Shown: in pieces, positions 11,301 through 22,097 of the stretch | Layout: each line of letters begins with the position of its first letter | Numbering within the stretch: the first letter of the stretch is position 1 | Origin: Costus lasius | Lineage: Eukaryota; Streptophyta; Magnoliopsida; Zingiberales; Costaceae | DNA: 64,000 bases | Direction of reading: 5' to 3' | NCBI GenBank assembly: GCA_027563935.2 | Contig: CM050454.1 | Location: 8,522,001-8,586,000, forward strand | Translations under genes and position numbers: made by a program | The notes under the pieces: model-generated | What the model saw: only the letters and a program-made list of their open reading frames with translations | The model's database searches: none | Told to the model about the DNA's origin: nothing

Positions 11301-14300
11301 TCGCCTCTAGCACAAGTTCACGCCAAGGACACCAAGGAACAGCAGGGTGCAGTCCCTCCAAGGTGTCGCCAATGATGGTGTTGAAGAAGACAAGGCCGCC
11401 GGTGAAACCCTAGACCTCCAAGGGTTCACCCGAGATGATGAAGCCTTCTTCTCCAACGTTCTTCCTCTCCTCCAAGGTAGAACTCGCCAATAACCTACTG
11501 GACAGTAGGTTGTCGCCTCAAGAACCTCCAAGAACAGCAAGGTGCTGCTCCCAAAATCGCCAAGGAAATCTTCCCTCAACCCCAAGGGAAGTCGCCAAAG
11601 GAAGAAGATGATGTTCTTCCCTCAAGAACACCAAGAACTCCAAGAACAGCTGGTCGCCTTCTTCCCTCCTCTCCAAAGGTGGCGTCAAGTTCAATTTGCG
11701 TGAGAAGGATCCCGCCAACATGCCCTAACTCGCCTATTTGAATAAGCGGGTAGGGTTTGGTTGTAAAGATCCAAACCGCCAAGTCACTTAACCCATTAAG
11801 CTCCATAATGGATATACGCCTCCAAGTGGATCCAAGGTTATAAGTGAGTGGGGATCCAATTAAATCTTATTGGATCTTCACTTAAACCTCTTATTGGATG
11901 CTCATTTAAGTTGGCACATGCAAGACATGTGCAACTTAATTAAACATTCAAACAAGTTGGCGCCAAGGCCAAAGAGACTAGACCAGCCCCCTTAACCCTT
12001 TGGTGTGAACCTAGGTCAAGTCCACTTGCGCCCAGACTATGGTTAGGCTAACCCTGGTTAGGGTAACCATGGTTAAGCTAACCCTAGTCTGTAAAAGAAG
12101 TCCAATGTCCTCCATAGAACTCCAAAGCACCCCCAGGCCATGCCCAAGGATAGATATGTCGATGTACCTACAAAAACATACTCAACACAATGTCAGTGCC
12201 CTAACTCCACTAGTAGGCTCACTGCATCTCCAGCCTAGCTCCCCTCTAGACTCCTCCATCCCTCCCCAGAATCCCGCTGGATCCATGGGATGGGCTGGGG
12301 TAACACCCCAGCATACCCAGGGCATCACACTAAGTGACATCTAGGAGATGTTTTTTTTGTTCAAAATACTGAGTAGATTTGGCTCACCAAAGATCATAAT
12401 GACAATTAAAATATCTGCACCAAACTTTAAATGACGTTTATTTAGTATAAAACATGTGCGACTTTCTTCCCATGGCTGATGATGATTATATGGACCTTTT
12501 TCTACTTACAAATCTGGTTCGCATCTCTAATATAACTAAAGAGAATGGCAAGAATGAGGATACTAAGCATGTGATGCCTTATGATATGATTTCTCTTCTT
12601 TGTATTTTCAGCCTCCGCTTAGCTTTTTCCCATCCAATCCAAATAATGTGCGAGAATTATTGATTTATAGGTGATCCTAAAGGTCCATAGAAGAAGGATA
12701 ATTTTTTGTTCTCTAAAATATAATGTAGAAATGTTGAACTACTATAACATTCATAACTCTGATATTTAAGAAGATTTCAAAATTAATCAATTTGTTCGTA
12801 AGGTGAGGAAATGATGCTTTCTATTAGATGATGCAAACATAGATTAGTTAATATCTTTGGAGAAATTGAAGGCATTGATTCTTAGATATTTCCCAAAAGC
12901 AAAACACAAATTGTTGAGATAAGAAATATATAGTCTGATTATTTGTGCACCAGAGTTTCATACGTTTTAATGTAATAGCTTATTAATCTTACCTGTAAAT
13001 TTCATATGGATTGAGGTATTGATCAACTGATTTGGAACACATGTTCATTTTGCTATTCCTAAGATAGAAGGATATTTTTCCTAAAGTAGTATCATTTATC
13101 TTTATCCAACAGGAGCATAATTTTCCTGTTCTATAAATGCATGCTATTGTTATCCAATTAAGTGCAGTTTTGCTGCCTTCTCAACATTTGCACTTCCTTG
13201 CAAGAGCCACTCATCCAGAATGAACGATGTTAGTGAGATTTACAAAAGATTGGTTTCTATTGTATAAGTTAAGCCACTCATCCTATTTTGACGCTTCTCG
13301 GCTAGTGATAAGTATGCCAATGGAACATTGAACTATTGACCTGCTTTTCTTTCAATTTCAAATATTCACTTGCATCTATAAATAGGAGCCTATGTATTAC
13401 ATGCATACTTATCCCATGTCAATGTCGTGTTTAAAATTTGACCCACTTAAGTCAACTCAATTTGATTAAGTTAAAATTACTCCATATAGTCAAATCAAGT
13501 TGTTGGCACCATGCTTGCAAATTGTGGAAATTAATTTTAAACATCAAACGAGAGATCTACTTGATATCTCATCTCAAATCTCATCCTTTCGTTTTTGGAT
13601 AGCCACTGTGATAATCTTGAAAATTTAGTCAATGATAATTTAAGATTGGAGGAGGGAGGGGGCGGGGTAGGGGGTGGTCAAATTGATCAAATAATTTATC
13701 CTATATAATCAATATGAGTTTGGTTTTGTGAAATTGACCTAAAATGGCCAAATTTACAAAGGACACCATGTTAGAAATTAAGGCTATGTTTATCTGCGGT
13801 AAAAGAAAGGAAAGCACTGGAATTTGATGGAGGGAAAGAAAATTGATATGAGAGAAAGTAAAAAAAAAAGTTCTAGTGTACTAAACTAAAAAGTTCTATA
13901 CAAATAATGTGTGCTATATTTTAGAGACCTCTATGTCAGAATAATCTGGCATTAATGTTCCAGAGGCTTATTTGTTCCAATTTGTGGTCACTATAAAGAT
14001 CTCTTTTTTCTGATTATTCTTCTGTTCTTCACTAGATTGGTTTAGACAAACAGAACATCTGACCGTTAATATAATATGCAGAAGGGTTGTTGTTCCTGTA
14101 CAATGCAGAGGGATCAAGCCACCCTAAAGGAGAATGTGAAACAAAAGTAACAAGATCTGGATATTGGAGACAGATAGATGATCTCAAGATATCAACAGGT
14201 GCTTGCACTTCAGGTAGGAAAATATTGCTAGAATTTTACGAGGGCAAAGCACCTTTTGGAAAAAGAACTGCATGGATGATGCATGAATATGTAGCAGAAC

Positions 14301-16205
14301 AACAAATGTTGAATGGGTCTAATTACTCAAAGGTGCCGAATATTCTTAACCATTATTAAGGTTGACTCGTACATTCTTAATCTATATAAGATTGCTAAAT
14401 TCTTTGAGTTCTCCATTTCATATCATTTTCCAGGACCATTGTTTCTTGTATAGAGTATTCCAGCAAACTGACAGGAGGGAAAGTCAAGGGAAACAAAGTA
14501 ATTCCTCAAATGCAGGCGAGTCAGTTGGGGAGTATATCAACCGAATGTTGTTGAACATTCTAGAACAAGAAGATAGAACTGTGAACAACTCCGAGGTAGA
14601 GAATGTTTGTCTCTAGTTATATTTCCTTAGCAAGAAAAGCCATTAAATGACGTATATTGTTGTTTTTTATTATACGTTGTGATTCATGAATATGGGTCTT
14701 AACAGTGTTTGCTTTTTTGCATACACAAACTTGTTTGATTTTCTTATCCTATGCAATCATGAAATACCAAGTTCCGCCAAATTTATGTAGTATGAAATTT
14801 AGTTGTAGTCTTGCTTACCTGGGAATGCAACTCTACCAATGGTGACAATTAGTTAATGAATGTGAATTCATATTTAGTCATTGTTCAACAGGCATGTATA
14901 TTAATGGTGAATTCATGATCACGTGTAAATACTAAATACTGAGTTAGGATATTAAAAAGGAAGACCAAAGAGTTATGAAACACAAGAAAATATTGGCTTT
15001 ATTTAAGAGTATATGAAAGTAAAGTAATGCAATGAAAGTGACAGAAAGTAACCTATTAGTTCCATTAAAGGGATTTCAAATATTACAATCATGGAGATGA
15101 AGATATTGATTTAATGATTCAGTGAGATGTTGTTGGGAGAGAGAAATTGGGATCCGGATATTTTTGTGCTTATGGGCTGAGTTTTGACATAACCGGAGAT
15201 TAAATATCTCAAATAGTATAATGGGGAGGAAGCTTTTGATAAGTATGAAATGGGGCTCTAAGTAGAGGACAAGACATAACGAGTCAAAATTTGGTTCTCA
15301 TCTCAAAGAGTTTTCATACACATACACATCTAAATACTAGGTAAAAAGGCTTTTTGGATGACTCCAGGATTCTTTGAAGCCAACCAACCATAGATCACTA
15401 AAGTGATCAAGTAACTACGGGAGTCATATTCTACCCTTTTTTTTCTTTTGGTTTTCTCATTTCTGCCAACTTAGTTTGGTTATTCCAAAACAAAAGTTGG
15501 ATCCGATCAACCCATAGCCAAAACCAATGTTTTAAAAATCGGTCCGAACCTAACGGTTTTTTCGGTACATGCCAATCCGAGAAGAATCCAGACCGGTACC
15601 ATTTTATGTTAGTCCATATAGTGCATACCAATTTGAACCGGAAATTCAAAACCTTACCCAAAACTTTTGACCATGAGTCACAGTTATAAGCAACTGGATT
15701 CACAAACCATGCTGGTGGTTTCTAACTTCATTTGCAGCATATAATGATGACACGTTAGAATGGTATTACACTGACCTTGCAACAATATTGAAATTCTAAT
15801 ACAGCATGTGATTTATTTATTAAATTCTCATGAGTGCCTTCTTACTTCAGTTTGATTCCAATGCAGATTGTTGCAGAGAATGAACAGGAGCCATCAGCGT
15901 TGTCTAGTAGAGAGCCTGATGAATCTGTATCTGATAATTCTGCTTTGAATATAAGTCGTGATTTTGCAAATGAAGACTACTTGGAGCAGCTAAATGACCT
16001 TTATAGTCCAGATACACATGCTGGTTCAGACAATTCCAGCCTCATGTCAATGAGTGATGAAGAATACTTTGATTATGGTTCGTTGCTAACTGAGATTGCT
16101 AACGATCATGAAACTGGAGTCAAAGAAGCGAAAACAAATACTGGGTTCAGCATTTGTCCTCCTGCCAGATCAAACAAGGTGCTTATTGGGCCGTCTCTAC
16201 CAGGT

Positions 16206-16253
<48 letters not shown>

Positions 16254-17310
16254 AATTATCAGCAGGAGTAAACTATGCTTTTTCATAATGAGTCTGCTTG
16301 TAGCTCCTCCTTGAGCATATCGATTTTAGTTTAGTTGATAATTTATGTTTTCAGTGTTTTGTTTTATCTTTTACCTTAAAATTGTCTATTGTACAACCAC
16401 AATTGATAAATGTGCTCTTGGGATCGGGTTCTTCACATCATATCTTTATTAACTGGTAAAAGGATAAAAATTTTGCACAATCTTGTCTTTTCGTCAACCT
16501 GAAGAATTTTACTTCGTTATCAGGTTGCTAGGTGCTGAAAGAAAATATCATGATTGCAGCTCCTTTATGGCACAGTTATGTTCGTGTTCTTTCCTAGATA
16601 CAGCTAAATTATTTTATCGTTGGAAAATTCTCTGAAGATTTTAACTATAAAGTTACAATGAACTGATCTATTGAGTGCATGCCTCTGCAAGTTTCTTTGC
16701 CCAATTATCATCTAAGCCATGAGAATTAGTATCTGTTGCCTACCAATCGCCTTAGACAAACAAATGTGTAAAGTCTCACTCCTCCTGGTTTTAACAATTA
16801 TTGCCAATTAAAACTTAAATTTACCCCGATAGTGTTGGTCAAGTTGAATTGTATCTGAAGTTCTGTTTTTGAGTACTCAAGAAGTTCGCTTCTGATATTC
16901 TCAAGCAAAGGTTTCTCTTTTGCTGTTACTCTCAGATGTTCAGAAATTGCACTTCTATTTTTCTACTTTTATCTGCTATACTTTTTTTTTTGCTGTAACT
17001 TCTAAGTTCTTATGTCTGTATTCGTGTATTTATAGGTTCAATTGATAATAATGATGTTGTTGCTGTTGAAGTAGGAAATCCTGCAAGTTGGCTGGTTAGT
17101 ATTGAACCGACTTCACCACCACGAAATTGCTCAGCAAGTAATGACTTGCAGCAAAATGGAACGGCTTCTAGTGCCAGCAGATCTCAGCGCGATGAGGTCG
17201 GCCACACTGCAAATATCTCACATCGTCAGATTTCAAAGGGGAATGGATCAAGCTCTATTCGGAAGATTGCAAAGATAGGGAAAAGATGCTTCTGCTTTGG
17301 CTCATTTTGA
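2386..17310 (+). CDS. Divergent NAC-domain transcription factor, six exons, intron 1b split by a retrotransposon
   Basis: Proposed exons are 2386-2402, 3157-3323, 14082-14332, 14434-14595, 15867-16203 and 17036-17310. All junctions are GT/AG and in frame, giving about 402 residues. If the first exon is only leader, translation starts at 3164 and gives 394. The N-terminus has the NAC hallmarks TDEELLRFL, a PW-NFP motif, GYWR, and [16 protein letters not shown] at about residues 115-132, followed by FLYRVFQ. The usual GFRFHP block is replaced by an ADISIHS string and the basic NRAT-like block is weak, so DNA binding may be altered. The C-terminal 230 residues are acidic and Ser/Asn-rich, as in NAC activation regions, and end in CFCFGSF; no membrane segment is seen. 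NAC proteins are plant nuclear regulators. An AATAAA at 17412 is a candidate poly(A) signal. The subfamily is unknown. Confidence 0.8.
3641..5476 (-). repeat. 3' LTR of element 1
   Basis: Bounded by TGTCACGCC at the left and GCATCACA at the right (TG...CA ends), 1,836 bp. Its right end directly follows the polypurine tract of the internal region in element orientation. The open frames inside it are duplicated exactly in the other LTR and are not genes. The middle (about 4450-4870) is a Lys/Leu-coding, CCAAG-rich imperfect repeat. Confidence 0.95.
5472..7196 (-). CDS. Element 1 polyprotein, 3' part: RNase H end, integrase, chromodomain
   Basis: This open frame of 574 codons is in the same frame as the upstream gag-pol frame and separated from it by the single stop at 7197-7199. 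It holds the end of RNase H, then integrase with an HHCC zinc-binding region (His136, His143, Cys173, Cys176) and the catalytic D,D,E (Asp206, Asp266, Glu302). A chromodomain lies at about 505-558, with an EFLIQW core and an ATWE motif. Integrase inserts the cDNA copy; the chromodomain probably guides it to modified chromatin. The frame runs through the polypurine tract, and its TGA at 5472-5474 lies in the LTR. Translation as an independent protein is unlikely because the frame begins inside RNase H. Confidence 0.9.
   Translation of the reverse strand: MLGSKFTVKTDNVANTFFQTQKKLSARQARWQEQLAEFDFIWEHKPGRIHQVPDALSRIAEVAHCCAMSYSQSKIVGLIRDSAIADSAYEKLVSQIRMGIVRRYYLNDEGLIMARGDRPYVPATANIRYGLMREYHDTVWAGHPGGTRMYALISRAWYWPGMKKDIEHYTKTCLVCQQDKVERRKEAGLLQPLPNPERPFVSLSMDFITHFPRVDGMASVFVVVDRYSKYAIFVAAPEECKAETTANLFMTHVVKHFGLPREIISDRDPRFTGKFWSSLFQKLGTDLKMSTAYHPQTDGQTERVNALLEEYLRHYVSATQKNWIRLLDTAQFAYNLQKSSATEKSPFETVLGWQPLTPMDTLNRGAGGKCQAAIDFVHDRTELWEEAQDSLREARDRMKLYADRDRRHVEFEVGELVLLKLTPQMWRKTEARTYHRGLVRRYEGPFRILKRVGPVSYRLDLPRWLQFYPTFHTSLLKKYHGDDRHPDRGQVRRQPARGRVEFGKRPVKILDHRVYGSHSPGGRRSEFLIQWAEEPEEDATWEKTEDIAHFEELARAYQDHMDSRASAISGGGVL
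5477..5490 (-). other. Polypurine tract of element 1
   Basis: On the minus strand this reads AGGTGGGGGAGTAT and lies directly against the 3' LTR. It is where plus-strand DNA synthesis is primed in Ty3-type elements. It is also translated, as Gly-Gly-Gly-Val at the polyprotein C-terminus. Confidence 0.85.
7197..10235 (-). CDS. Element 1 polyprotein, 5' part: Gag, protease, reverse transcriptase, start of RNase H
   Basis: This open frame of 1,012 codons starts at an ATG about 245 bases after the primer-binding site. Residues 1-105 are predicted coiled coil. A retrotransposon Gag domain lies around 135-290. A single zinc knuckle at 358-370 is one residue shorter than the standard CCHC spacing (Cys358, Cys361, His365, Cys370). 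The aspartic protease has DTGA at 430-433. Reverse transcriptase spans about 690-850 with YLDD at 813-816. RNase H begins near 945 with HTDAS. The frame stops at a TAG (7197-7199) inside RNase H, at the position where element 2 has tyrosine in a WRHYLYG motif. Gag packages the RNA and pol copies it. The stop should disable RNase H and integrase unless read through. Confidence 0.93.
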   Translation of the reverse strand: MAAQAQFEERISRLEAALTRIQLAIGVDGDADQGPLSERVSAMRDMIHEVQIEAEGHVAELTHSVEERITDLTQTFEGQIGDIGQTVETISADINLMKFAITQLGTQARAPAPAAAAPARRHVPEPTPFEGARVAKEVENFLFDMEHYFRAAAIGEADKIEVCAAFLKGDAKLWWRTHVAPRTEGDAPEIPDWDALKAEMRAHFRPANTLHSARVAFRYLRQTGSIREYVKQFGTLLLEIPNMEEEEKFHSFTSGLQEWAYRELQRKGVTTYREAVAAADALVDMGGGSKSTAARTTSPPQRRPAGQSQQKKWVPNWKKGKTVVHQPQAQKKKPVQHHPQPQQGKASTSVTSRGKQGCFICNGPHLMRDCPRKQGVASLALGSTQEGQDDLGCAGISVNPMVIANVAVRSSPLMYIDLVLNDVQITAMVDTGATHLFVSDRVKDKLRLKTMPCTNSVKTVNADPRRASGVSYDVPVRLGSWSGRVHAMVTALDDFDVIVGMDLLRRAKAVPMPHLNGLQIVDERSPCFLPCHTAAKVESKNKGKEIVAASIVARGIRRGDFTYLAHVRVVEDMPQTVSSLVQPRGHRGDSAGLPSSSRSQEVETSMGAAKLTLDDRIQLLPAPIGELLQEYSDVVPPEMPKVLPPRRDIDHVIELIPGAVPPAQAPYRMPPAELEELRKQLDELLESGYIQPSKAPYGAPVLFQRKKDGSMRMCVDYRALNKVTVKNSYPIPLIQDLIDRLVHAKVFSKLDLRSGYWQVRIAEGDEPKTTCVTRYGSYEFLVMPFGLTNAPATFCNLMNNILHPFLDKFVVVYLDDIVIYSGSMEEHVEHLRQVLTVLRESQLYLKLEKCDFAQKEVEFLGHIVGTGQVKMDERKVEAIRDWPAPTSVSTLRSFLGLANFYRRFIQGYSRVVAPLTDLLRKDVSWCWGDKHQMAFDDLKLRVTSEPILRLPDFSVPFEVHTDASDRALGGVLIQEGRPIAYESRKLKNAEVNYSAHEKEMLAVVHCLKLWRV
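10330..10404 (-). other. Predicted stem-loop in the element 1 leader
   Basis: It lies between the primer-binding site and the Gag start. The outer stem TAGTAGAATTACT (10330-10342) pairs with AGTAATCTAACTA (10392-10404), allowing a bulge. It encloses the conserved blocks GAGGAATTACGCC and CGACGTACGCA. Three relatives of this segment occur at 41246-41311, 41818-41881 and 42694-42774 on the same strand. A role in packaging, translation or dimerisation of the element RNA is possible but is inference. Confidence 0.5.
10480..10491 (-). other. Primer-binding site of element 1 (initiator tRNA-Met)
   Basis: On the minus strand this reads TGGTATCAGAGC, the standard complement of the 3' end of plant initiator tRNA-Met, two bases inside the 5' LTR. 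Reverse transcription of minus-strand DNA starts here. It is not a tRNA gene. Confidence 0.93.
10494..12329 (-). repeat. 5' LTR of element 1
   Basis: This 1,836-bp copy has the same TGTCACGCC...GCATCACA ends as the left LTR and no difference that I could find by reading. In element orientation it carries the promoter. Its transcription would run antisense to the NAC gene towards lower coordinates. It is followed at 12330-12334 by the CTAAG target duplication. Confidence 0.95.
12335..14081. other. Remaining part of the NAC intron downstream of element 1
   Basis: AT-rich intron sequence with T-rich tracts and no coding frame that fits the gene. It holds a G-rich run at 13651-13675 and an acceptor ATATGCAG ending at 14081. 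Removing element 1 and one TSD copy would leave an intron of about 2.06 kb. Confidence 0.6.
13651..13675 (+). other. Potential G-quadruplex in NAC intron
   Basis: Four or more G-runs (GGGAGGGGGCGGGGTAGGGG and flanks) lie within 25 bases, with loops of 1-2 bases, in otherwise AT-rich sequence. They are on the sense strand of the NAC transcript, about 0.4 kb before exon 3. This meets the usual G3+N1-7 pattern. Whether it folds or affects splicing is unknown. Confidence 0.6.
14596..15866 (+). other. Third-from-last NAC intron (1.27 kb)
   Basis: This intron lies between exon 14434-14595 (donor GAG|GTAGAG) and exon 15867-16203 (acceptor ATGCAG). It is AT-rich. Around 15530-15700 it holds an imperfect 'accggtacc'-type repeat remnant of the kind also visible near 38680-38810. 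No other gene is supported. Confidence 0.55.
16209..16252. repeat. (CT)22 microsatellite at a splice donor
   Basis: A pure CT dinucleotide run of 44 bases begins five bases after the 5' splice site (exon ends 16203, GT at 16204-16205) of the last NAC intron. Such pure, long runs are usually length-polymorphic. On the transcript it is a pyrimidine tract at the donor side, an unusual position. Confidence 0.95.
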
Positions 17311-18203
17311 TCTAATCTTCTTCTGATATGATTGACTCCATAGATTAAATGATAATGGTTAAGAGGGAGATAGGATTCCTGTAGTATCTTATTCTAGTTG
17401 TCAAGCAGCGGAATAAAATTCTTTTAACACGTCAAAGCCACACAAGTGAGCAAAGAATACAAACTGAAAGTTAGGAATGTGAACTCCCATCATGGATCAA
17501 TTGCCAAGTTTAAGTTAAAAGTTTTTACAGCTGCTACAGTGTGATAAGTATAGGTTGCTCTGTTTCATTATTATTATTATACTGAAGTATTTGTCCTACT
17601 TACCAAGGACGCGTGTATGTAATATGGAATTGCAACAGTATACCACAGTTATGTACACCATGGAAAGATATGGTTTTTTTTCATAGTGCAGTTATACTAT
17701 TTAGTTTTGTAGACTCTTGTGTTAGCACATGTTTGCTTTGTATTATGCAATGATGTTAGTCAATCAATAATTACTTTTCATTACACTAATTTGATGCAAA
17801 GTCTCCTATAGTTCTCAACGGTGCACTGGTTAAGTTTTATGATAGATTAGGGCCATCAATGTTGTCTTGTGGTGCAACAATGTTGCTGCCTATGTTGTCT
17901 TAATATAAAGCTAGGAATTAATAAGAATATTTTCATTCAAAATAAAATTAAACACTAATTATCATAAATCAAAATTTTGCCAACCAATCGATTCATATTA
18001 CTTAGTTGACAAATTGATCCATGTCAGTTGGTTCTGGAAGGACGCTAATTGTCATAAATGAAAATCTTGCCAACCAATCAATCATCTTCCCTTGCAATGA
18101 AAGTTCACATATTGTCTTATGTCATTAACTTTTATCCTTTTATGTTCTCAACCTCCTTCACAAGTCTACAAACCCTATTTGCAAATTAGTGCAAATCCCC
18201 TAG
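17311..18203. other. NAC 3' untranslated region and spacer to element 2
   Basis: AT-rich sequence following the NAC stop codon (17308-17310). A candidate poly(A) signal AATAAA is at 17412-17417. A small ATT trinucleotide run is at 17568-17580. The last five bases, CCTAG (18199-18203), are the left target duplication of element 2. No coding frame is supported. Confidence 0.5.
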
Positions 18204-19989
18204 TGTCACGCCCCAAGACTCTCCTAGCCTTAGAGCGCGGCAAACAATGGACCTGCAAAGCCATACAGATCCAGGATACAATACAAGACGACAAAAATAT
18301 CATAAAACGACGAGATCCACATAGATAGAATACACGTCAGACCGACGCAGCGGTCAAAGTCAGCAATACACACAATGCCAAACAGTCTAGGCCCACAATC
18401 CACACTGGTCAATGACCAGATAAATAAATCCACCGGATACAGTCAACAAAATACGACAATAACCAAAATACATGTGACACATAAGTAAATACAACACATG
18501 ATAGGGAAAATCATCTACCTATCTATCTACTGCGCACCAGAGGGAGTCGAGCCTGAACCTAGAGGCAAGGCAAGGGGAGTAAGCCAGGAGGCTAAGTAGG
18601 GTTTAATAAGTAAATGGTGCATATAAGAGTGAGGAGAATCCAACAATAATCAATAAACGGAAGTGCACTGTAAGTAAATATTAACCGACTAAGTAAGTAC
18701 AGAAAGTACAACATGCAAGCGGAAATCCAGCTGTGCCAAATGTCCTGTAGGATGCGCACTCAAAGAGTGGTTCCTACCACCAGCTAACGGTAGAAACGAC
18801 TGTCCGTCGATAGTCCGCCGGTGTAGCGTCCTACACCCAGATCACCCTGGAATGCCGAGTCCCACGACATCCGACTGTGACCCATCCGGAGGCCTGTAGT
18901 CCATGGGCTCACACAGACTGCATCCATGACTACTACCAATGGCCAAAATCACAAGGATCTCGGAAGGTGGACTATCCCAGTCAGACCTATCCCTCTATCC
19001 CAAATATCAACACAAGCTGGCTGTAGAGACAGCCAAAAATATATGTATCGCATATAAATCTACCATCAACAATATCATGCACCGAAACATAAAAATCAGA
19101 TAACATGCACGCATCCATGTGACTCAATGGCAAGATACAGATTTCAATAGACATACGAAGGTAATAATCAGATTCAATCAGCAAGAAGATGGTGCCGCTA
19201 TCTACGCATGCAGTTTGGCACCGAACAAGGATAGTGAGGTAAGAACCCTACCTGGTTCCTGTAGGTCTGAGCAAGATCCAACCAGTTATTTACGTCCAGA
19301 ATAACCCCGCGCGTGCAGCCTGAAGTCGTAGTCGCGGTCGTCGGAGTTCGCCGGAAGACTTCGCCGGCGGCGATCGCCGGAACAGTAAATCCGGCGGCGG
19401 AACAGAGCTTTCCGGTAACCAACGTGAAGCCGGCGATGAGAGGATCACGTTTGTACAGTCGGTTTCACGAAAGGGCACCGGGATCGCCGGAGATCGGAGT
19501 TAGAAGCGTCGGCGGCGCCGTTCACAGATGTCGCCGGAGCCGGAGAAGATGGCTCCGAAAATATATTGGAAGGCGGCGGAAATGCCCGCCGGTGTCGAAG
19601 GAAGCCACACCGAAGTCGCCGGAGGAGAGACGCGATGGATCTGGGCTCCGTTCGTCAACTCGTCGCCGCACGCGCGTGGAAGCCGAAAAAAGCTTCCGCT
19701 TGCCGGTTCTGGTCGTCGGAGCAGCGGCCGGAGATGGGAGAGAACACCAGAAGGAGGAATGCGTGAGGAAGGAAGGAAGATGAGTTCGATGATGGTGAAG
19801 CAGCGGGAGAGGAGGGGAAGATAAGGAGAGGGAGATGAGATGGGGTCGAGCAGTTCACGGGGTGAATAGAGGAGGAAGAGGGGAAAAGAGGGAGCAGCGT
19901 GGGGAGCAGATGGGATGGGACGTGGCTGTCCTGTCCCATCAGCTCCAATAATAATAATTTTTTTTTTGTAAAAATTTCGAAACATTACA
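18204..19989 (-). repeat. 3' LTR of element 2
   Basis: Runs from TGTCACGCC to CATTACA, 1,786 bp. The GC-rich part at about 19300-19850, full of CGCCGG, contains several overlapping open frames that are compositional artefacts shared with the other LTR. No strong polypurine tract is visible next to it; the adjacent minus-strand string ends in GTTGTGAGTAT. Confidence 0.93.
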
Positions 19990-20081
19990 ATACTCACAAC
20001 TTATAAGAATTTGATCCCCAAATTCAAAAGATAGAGATAGGTTATCATTAACAAGGTAACATTTGCATTAAATATAGTCAC

Positions 20082-22097
20082 TCAATACATGCCATACATG
20101 AATTCATAGCACTCGGGTCGCTCAGGAAACAGGTGCGGCCAACGACGCAAGGCTTCGTCCTCACGTTCCCACGTCGCTTCACTTTCAGAATGATTGTTCC
20201 AACGGACCTTAATGAGTCGTATCACATTATTGCGAAGCTGATGCTCTTTGCGGTCTAAGATCTCGACAGGCGACTCTTGATACGTGGCATCAGGCGTGAT
20301 CGCTAGGAACTGATCTTGCAAGATGTGCGATGGATCTCGCATATACTTTCGCAACATAGACACGTGGAATACATTATGTACTTGCGACAAGTTTGGAGGT
20401 AGGGCTAGCCGATATGCAACGGCTCCAATGCGCTCCAAGATTTCGAAGGGACCCATAAACCGTGGAGCCAATTTACCTGAGTAACCAAACCGAGCTCTTC
20501 CTTTTACTGGCGTAACCTTCAGAAACACATGGTCGCCAACTTCAAACTCGAGTTCACGTCGCCTCCTGCCGGTGTAACTCTTCTGCCGACTCTGGGCAGT
20601 CAAGAGTCTCTTCTGGATCAGCTGAACCCTTTCGGCCTCAAACTCTAACATGTCTGACCCAAACACACGACTTTCACCAACTTGGTCCCATAGGACTGGC
20701 GATCTGCACCGTCTACCGTACAATGCCTCGAATGGCGCCATCTGGATCTCCGAGTGATAGCTGTTATTATAGGCGAATTCAGCTAAATGCAAGTGAACTT
20801 CCCAGTTAATCCCGAAATCTAGGGCACAAGCCCGAAGCATATCTTCTAGGGTCTGGATGGTCCTTTTGGACTAACCATCCGTCTGGGGATGAAAGGCAGT
20901 GCTGAAATGTAATTGAGTGCCAAGCGACTTCTGCAGACTTCCCCAAAACCGAGAGGTGAATTTTGAATCCCTGTCAGAGATAATGCTGGAAGGGACCCCA
21001 TGCAACCGTATGATTTCTCGGCAATACAGAACAGCCAGTTTATCCACAGAAAACACTTTCTTCACAGGCAAGAAGTGTGCAGACTTCGTCAATCGGTCAA
21101 CTATCACCCAAATAGAATCATGACCCCTTTGTGACCTAGGAAGACCCGTCACAAAATCCATTGTGATATGTTCCCACTTCCACTCTGGAAGGGGAATATT
21201 CTGCAACATCCCTGGTGCCTTGCGGTGTTCTGCTTTTACTTGCTGGCAAGTTAAACAGCGCGAGACATATTCGGCGATGTCTCGTTTCATATTCTCCCAC
21301 CAGTATGTCTTCTTCAAATTTTGGTACATTTTGGTACCGCCAGGATGCATAGCAAATCTTGATTTATGTGCTTCATCCATCACCTCCTGCTTCACAGATT
21401 TAGGCACACAAATGCGATGCTCATACCGTATCACACCCTCGGAATCCTGTGTGAACTCAGACCTCTTCCCTCTAGCAAGAATCGCCTGAAGGTACTCATC
21501 ATCTGATTGATTTTCAATTACCTTCTGTATAAGCTGGGATCCAGCCACCATCACTGCTAAGCATCCACGCTCTGTGGGACATATAATATCTAGATCTAAC
21601 TCGAGCGCAGATCTGGCCAATTCTGTAGGCGTCACCCTCAAGTTTGCTATCATTCCTGTGGACTTCCTGCTAAGAGCATTGGCAACTACATTAGCCTTTC
21701 CTGGATGATAATTTATTGTGCAGTCGTAATCCTTCAGAAATTCCATCCACCAACGTTGTCTCATATTAAGATCCTTTTGAGAGAATAGGTACCTCAGACT
21801 CTTATGGTCGGTGAAGATTTCAAACGTGACACCGTAGAGGTAGTGTCGCCACATCTTCAAAGCAAATATGACTGCGGCCAATTCCAGATCATGAACAGGG
21901 TAATTCTTCTCGTGCTCCTTAAGCTGCCGAGAAGCATACGCGATAACCTTACCCTCTTGCATAAGCACAGCACCCAGACCTTGGTGTGAAGCATCAGTGT
22001 ATACCACGAAATCACCATCACCATCTGGAAGCACTAGGATTGGCACACTAATCAACCTTCGCCTTAGCTCCTGAAAGCTGTTCTCACCATTATCATC
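20082..22097 (-). pseudogene. Element 2 pol: RNase H, integrase and chromodomain, interrupted
   Basis: Two open stretches (22055-20871 and 20840-20082) are in one frame, split by a TAG at 20871-20873. The first has RNase H (YTDAS, then WRHYLYG), an integrase HHCC region (HPGGTKMY ... CLTCQQ) and catalytic aspartates in MDFVTGLP and ISDRDSKF. The stop falls just after HPQTDG, before the catalytic glutamate. The second has the integrase C-terminal domain (MGPFEILERIG) and a chromodomain-like end with EATWE and WPHLFPE. It ends at 20082, about 90 bases before the LTR. It cannot yield an active integrase as it stands. Confidence 0.9.

Larger units (their letters stand above)
3641..12329 (-). mobile_element. 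Full-length Ty3 chromovirus LTR retrotransposon (element 1)
   Basis: This is an 8,689-bp element read on the minus strand, inside the second intron (3324-14081) of the NAC gene and antisense to it. It has two 1,836-bp LTRs, a primer-binding site, a polypurine tract and a Gag-PR-RT-RNase H-IN-chromodomain coding region. A 5-bp target-site duplication CTAAG is at 3636-3640 and 12330-12334. Every part of the two LTRs I compared is identical, including all reading frames they contain, so the insertion is very recent. The chromodomain and domain order place it in the chromoviruses of the Ty3 (Metaviridae) group. One in-frame stop at 7197-7199 interrupts the polyprotein. Confidence 0.95.

Noticed and set aside
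19313..19997. Frames of 97-165 codons on both strands in the element 2 LTR
   Set aside because: Same GC-rich artefact, repeated in the other LTR at about 26245-26724.
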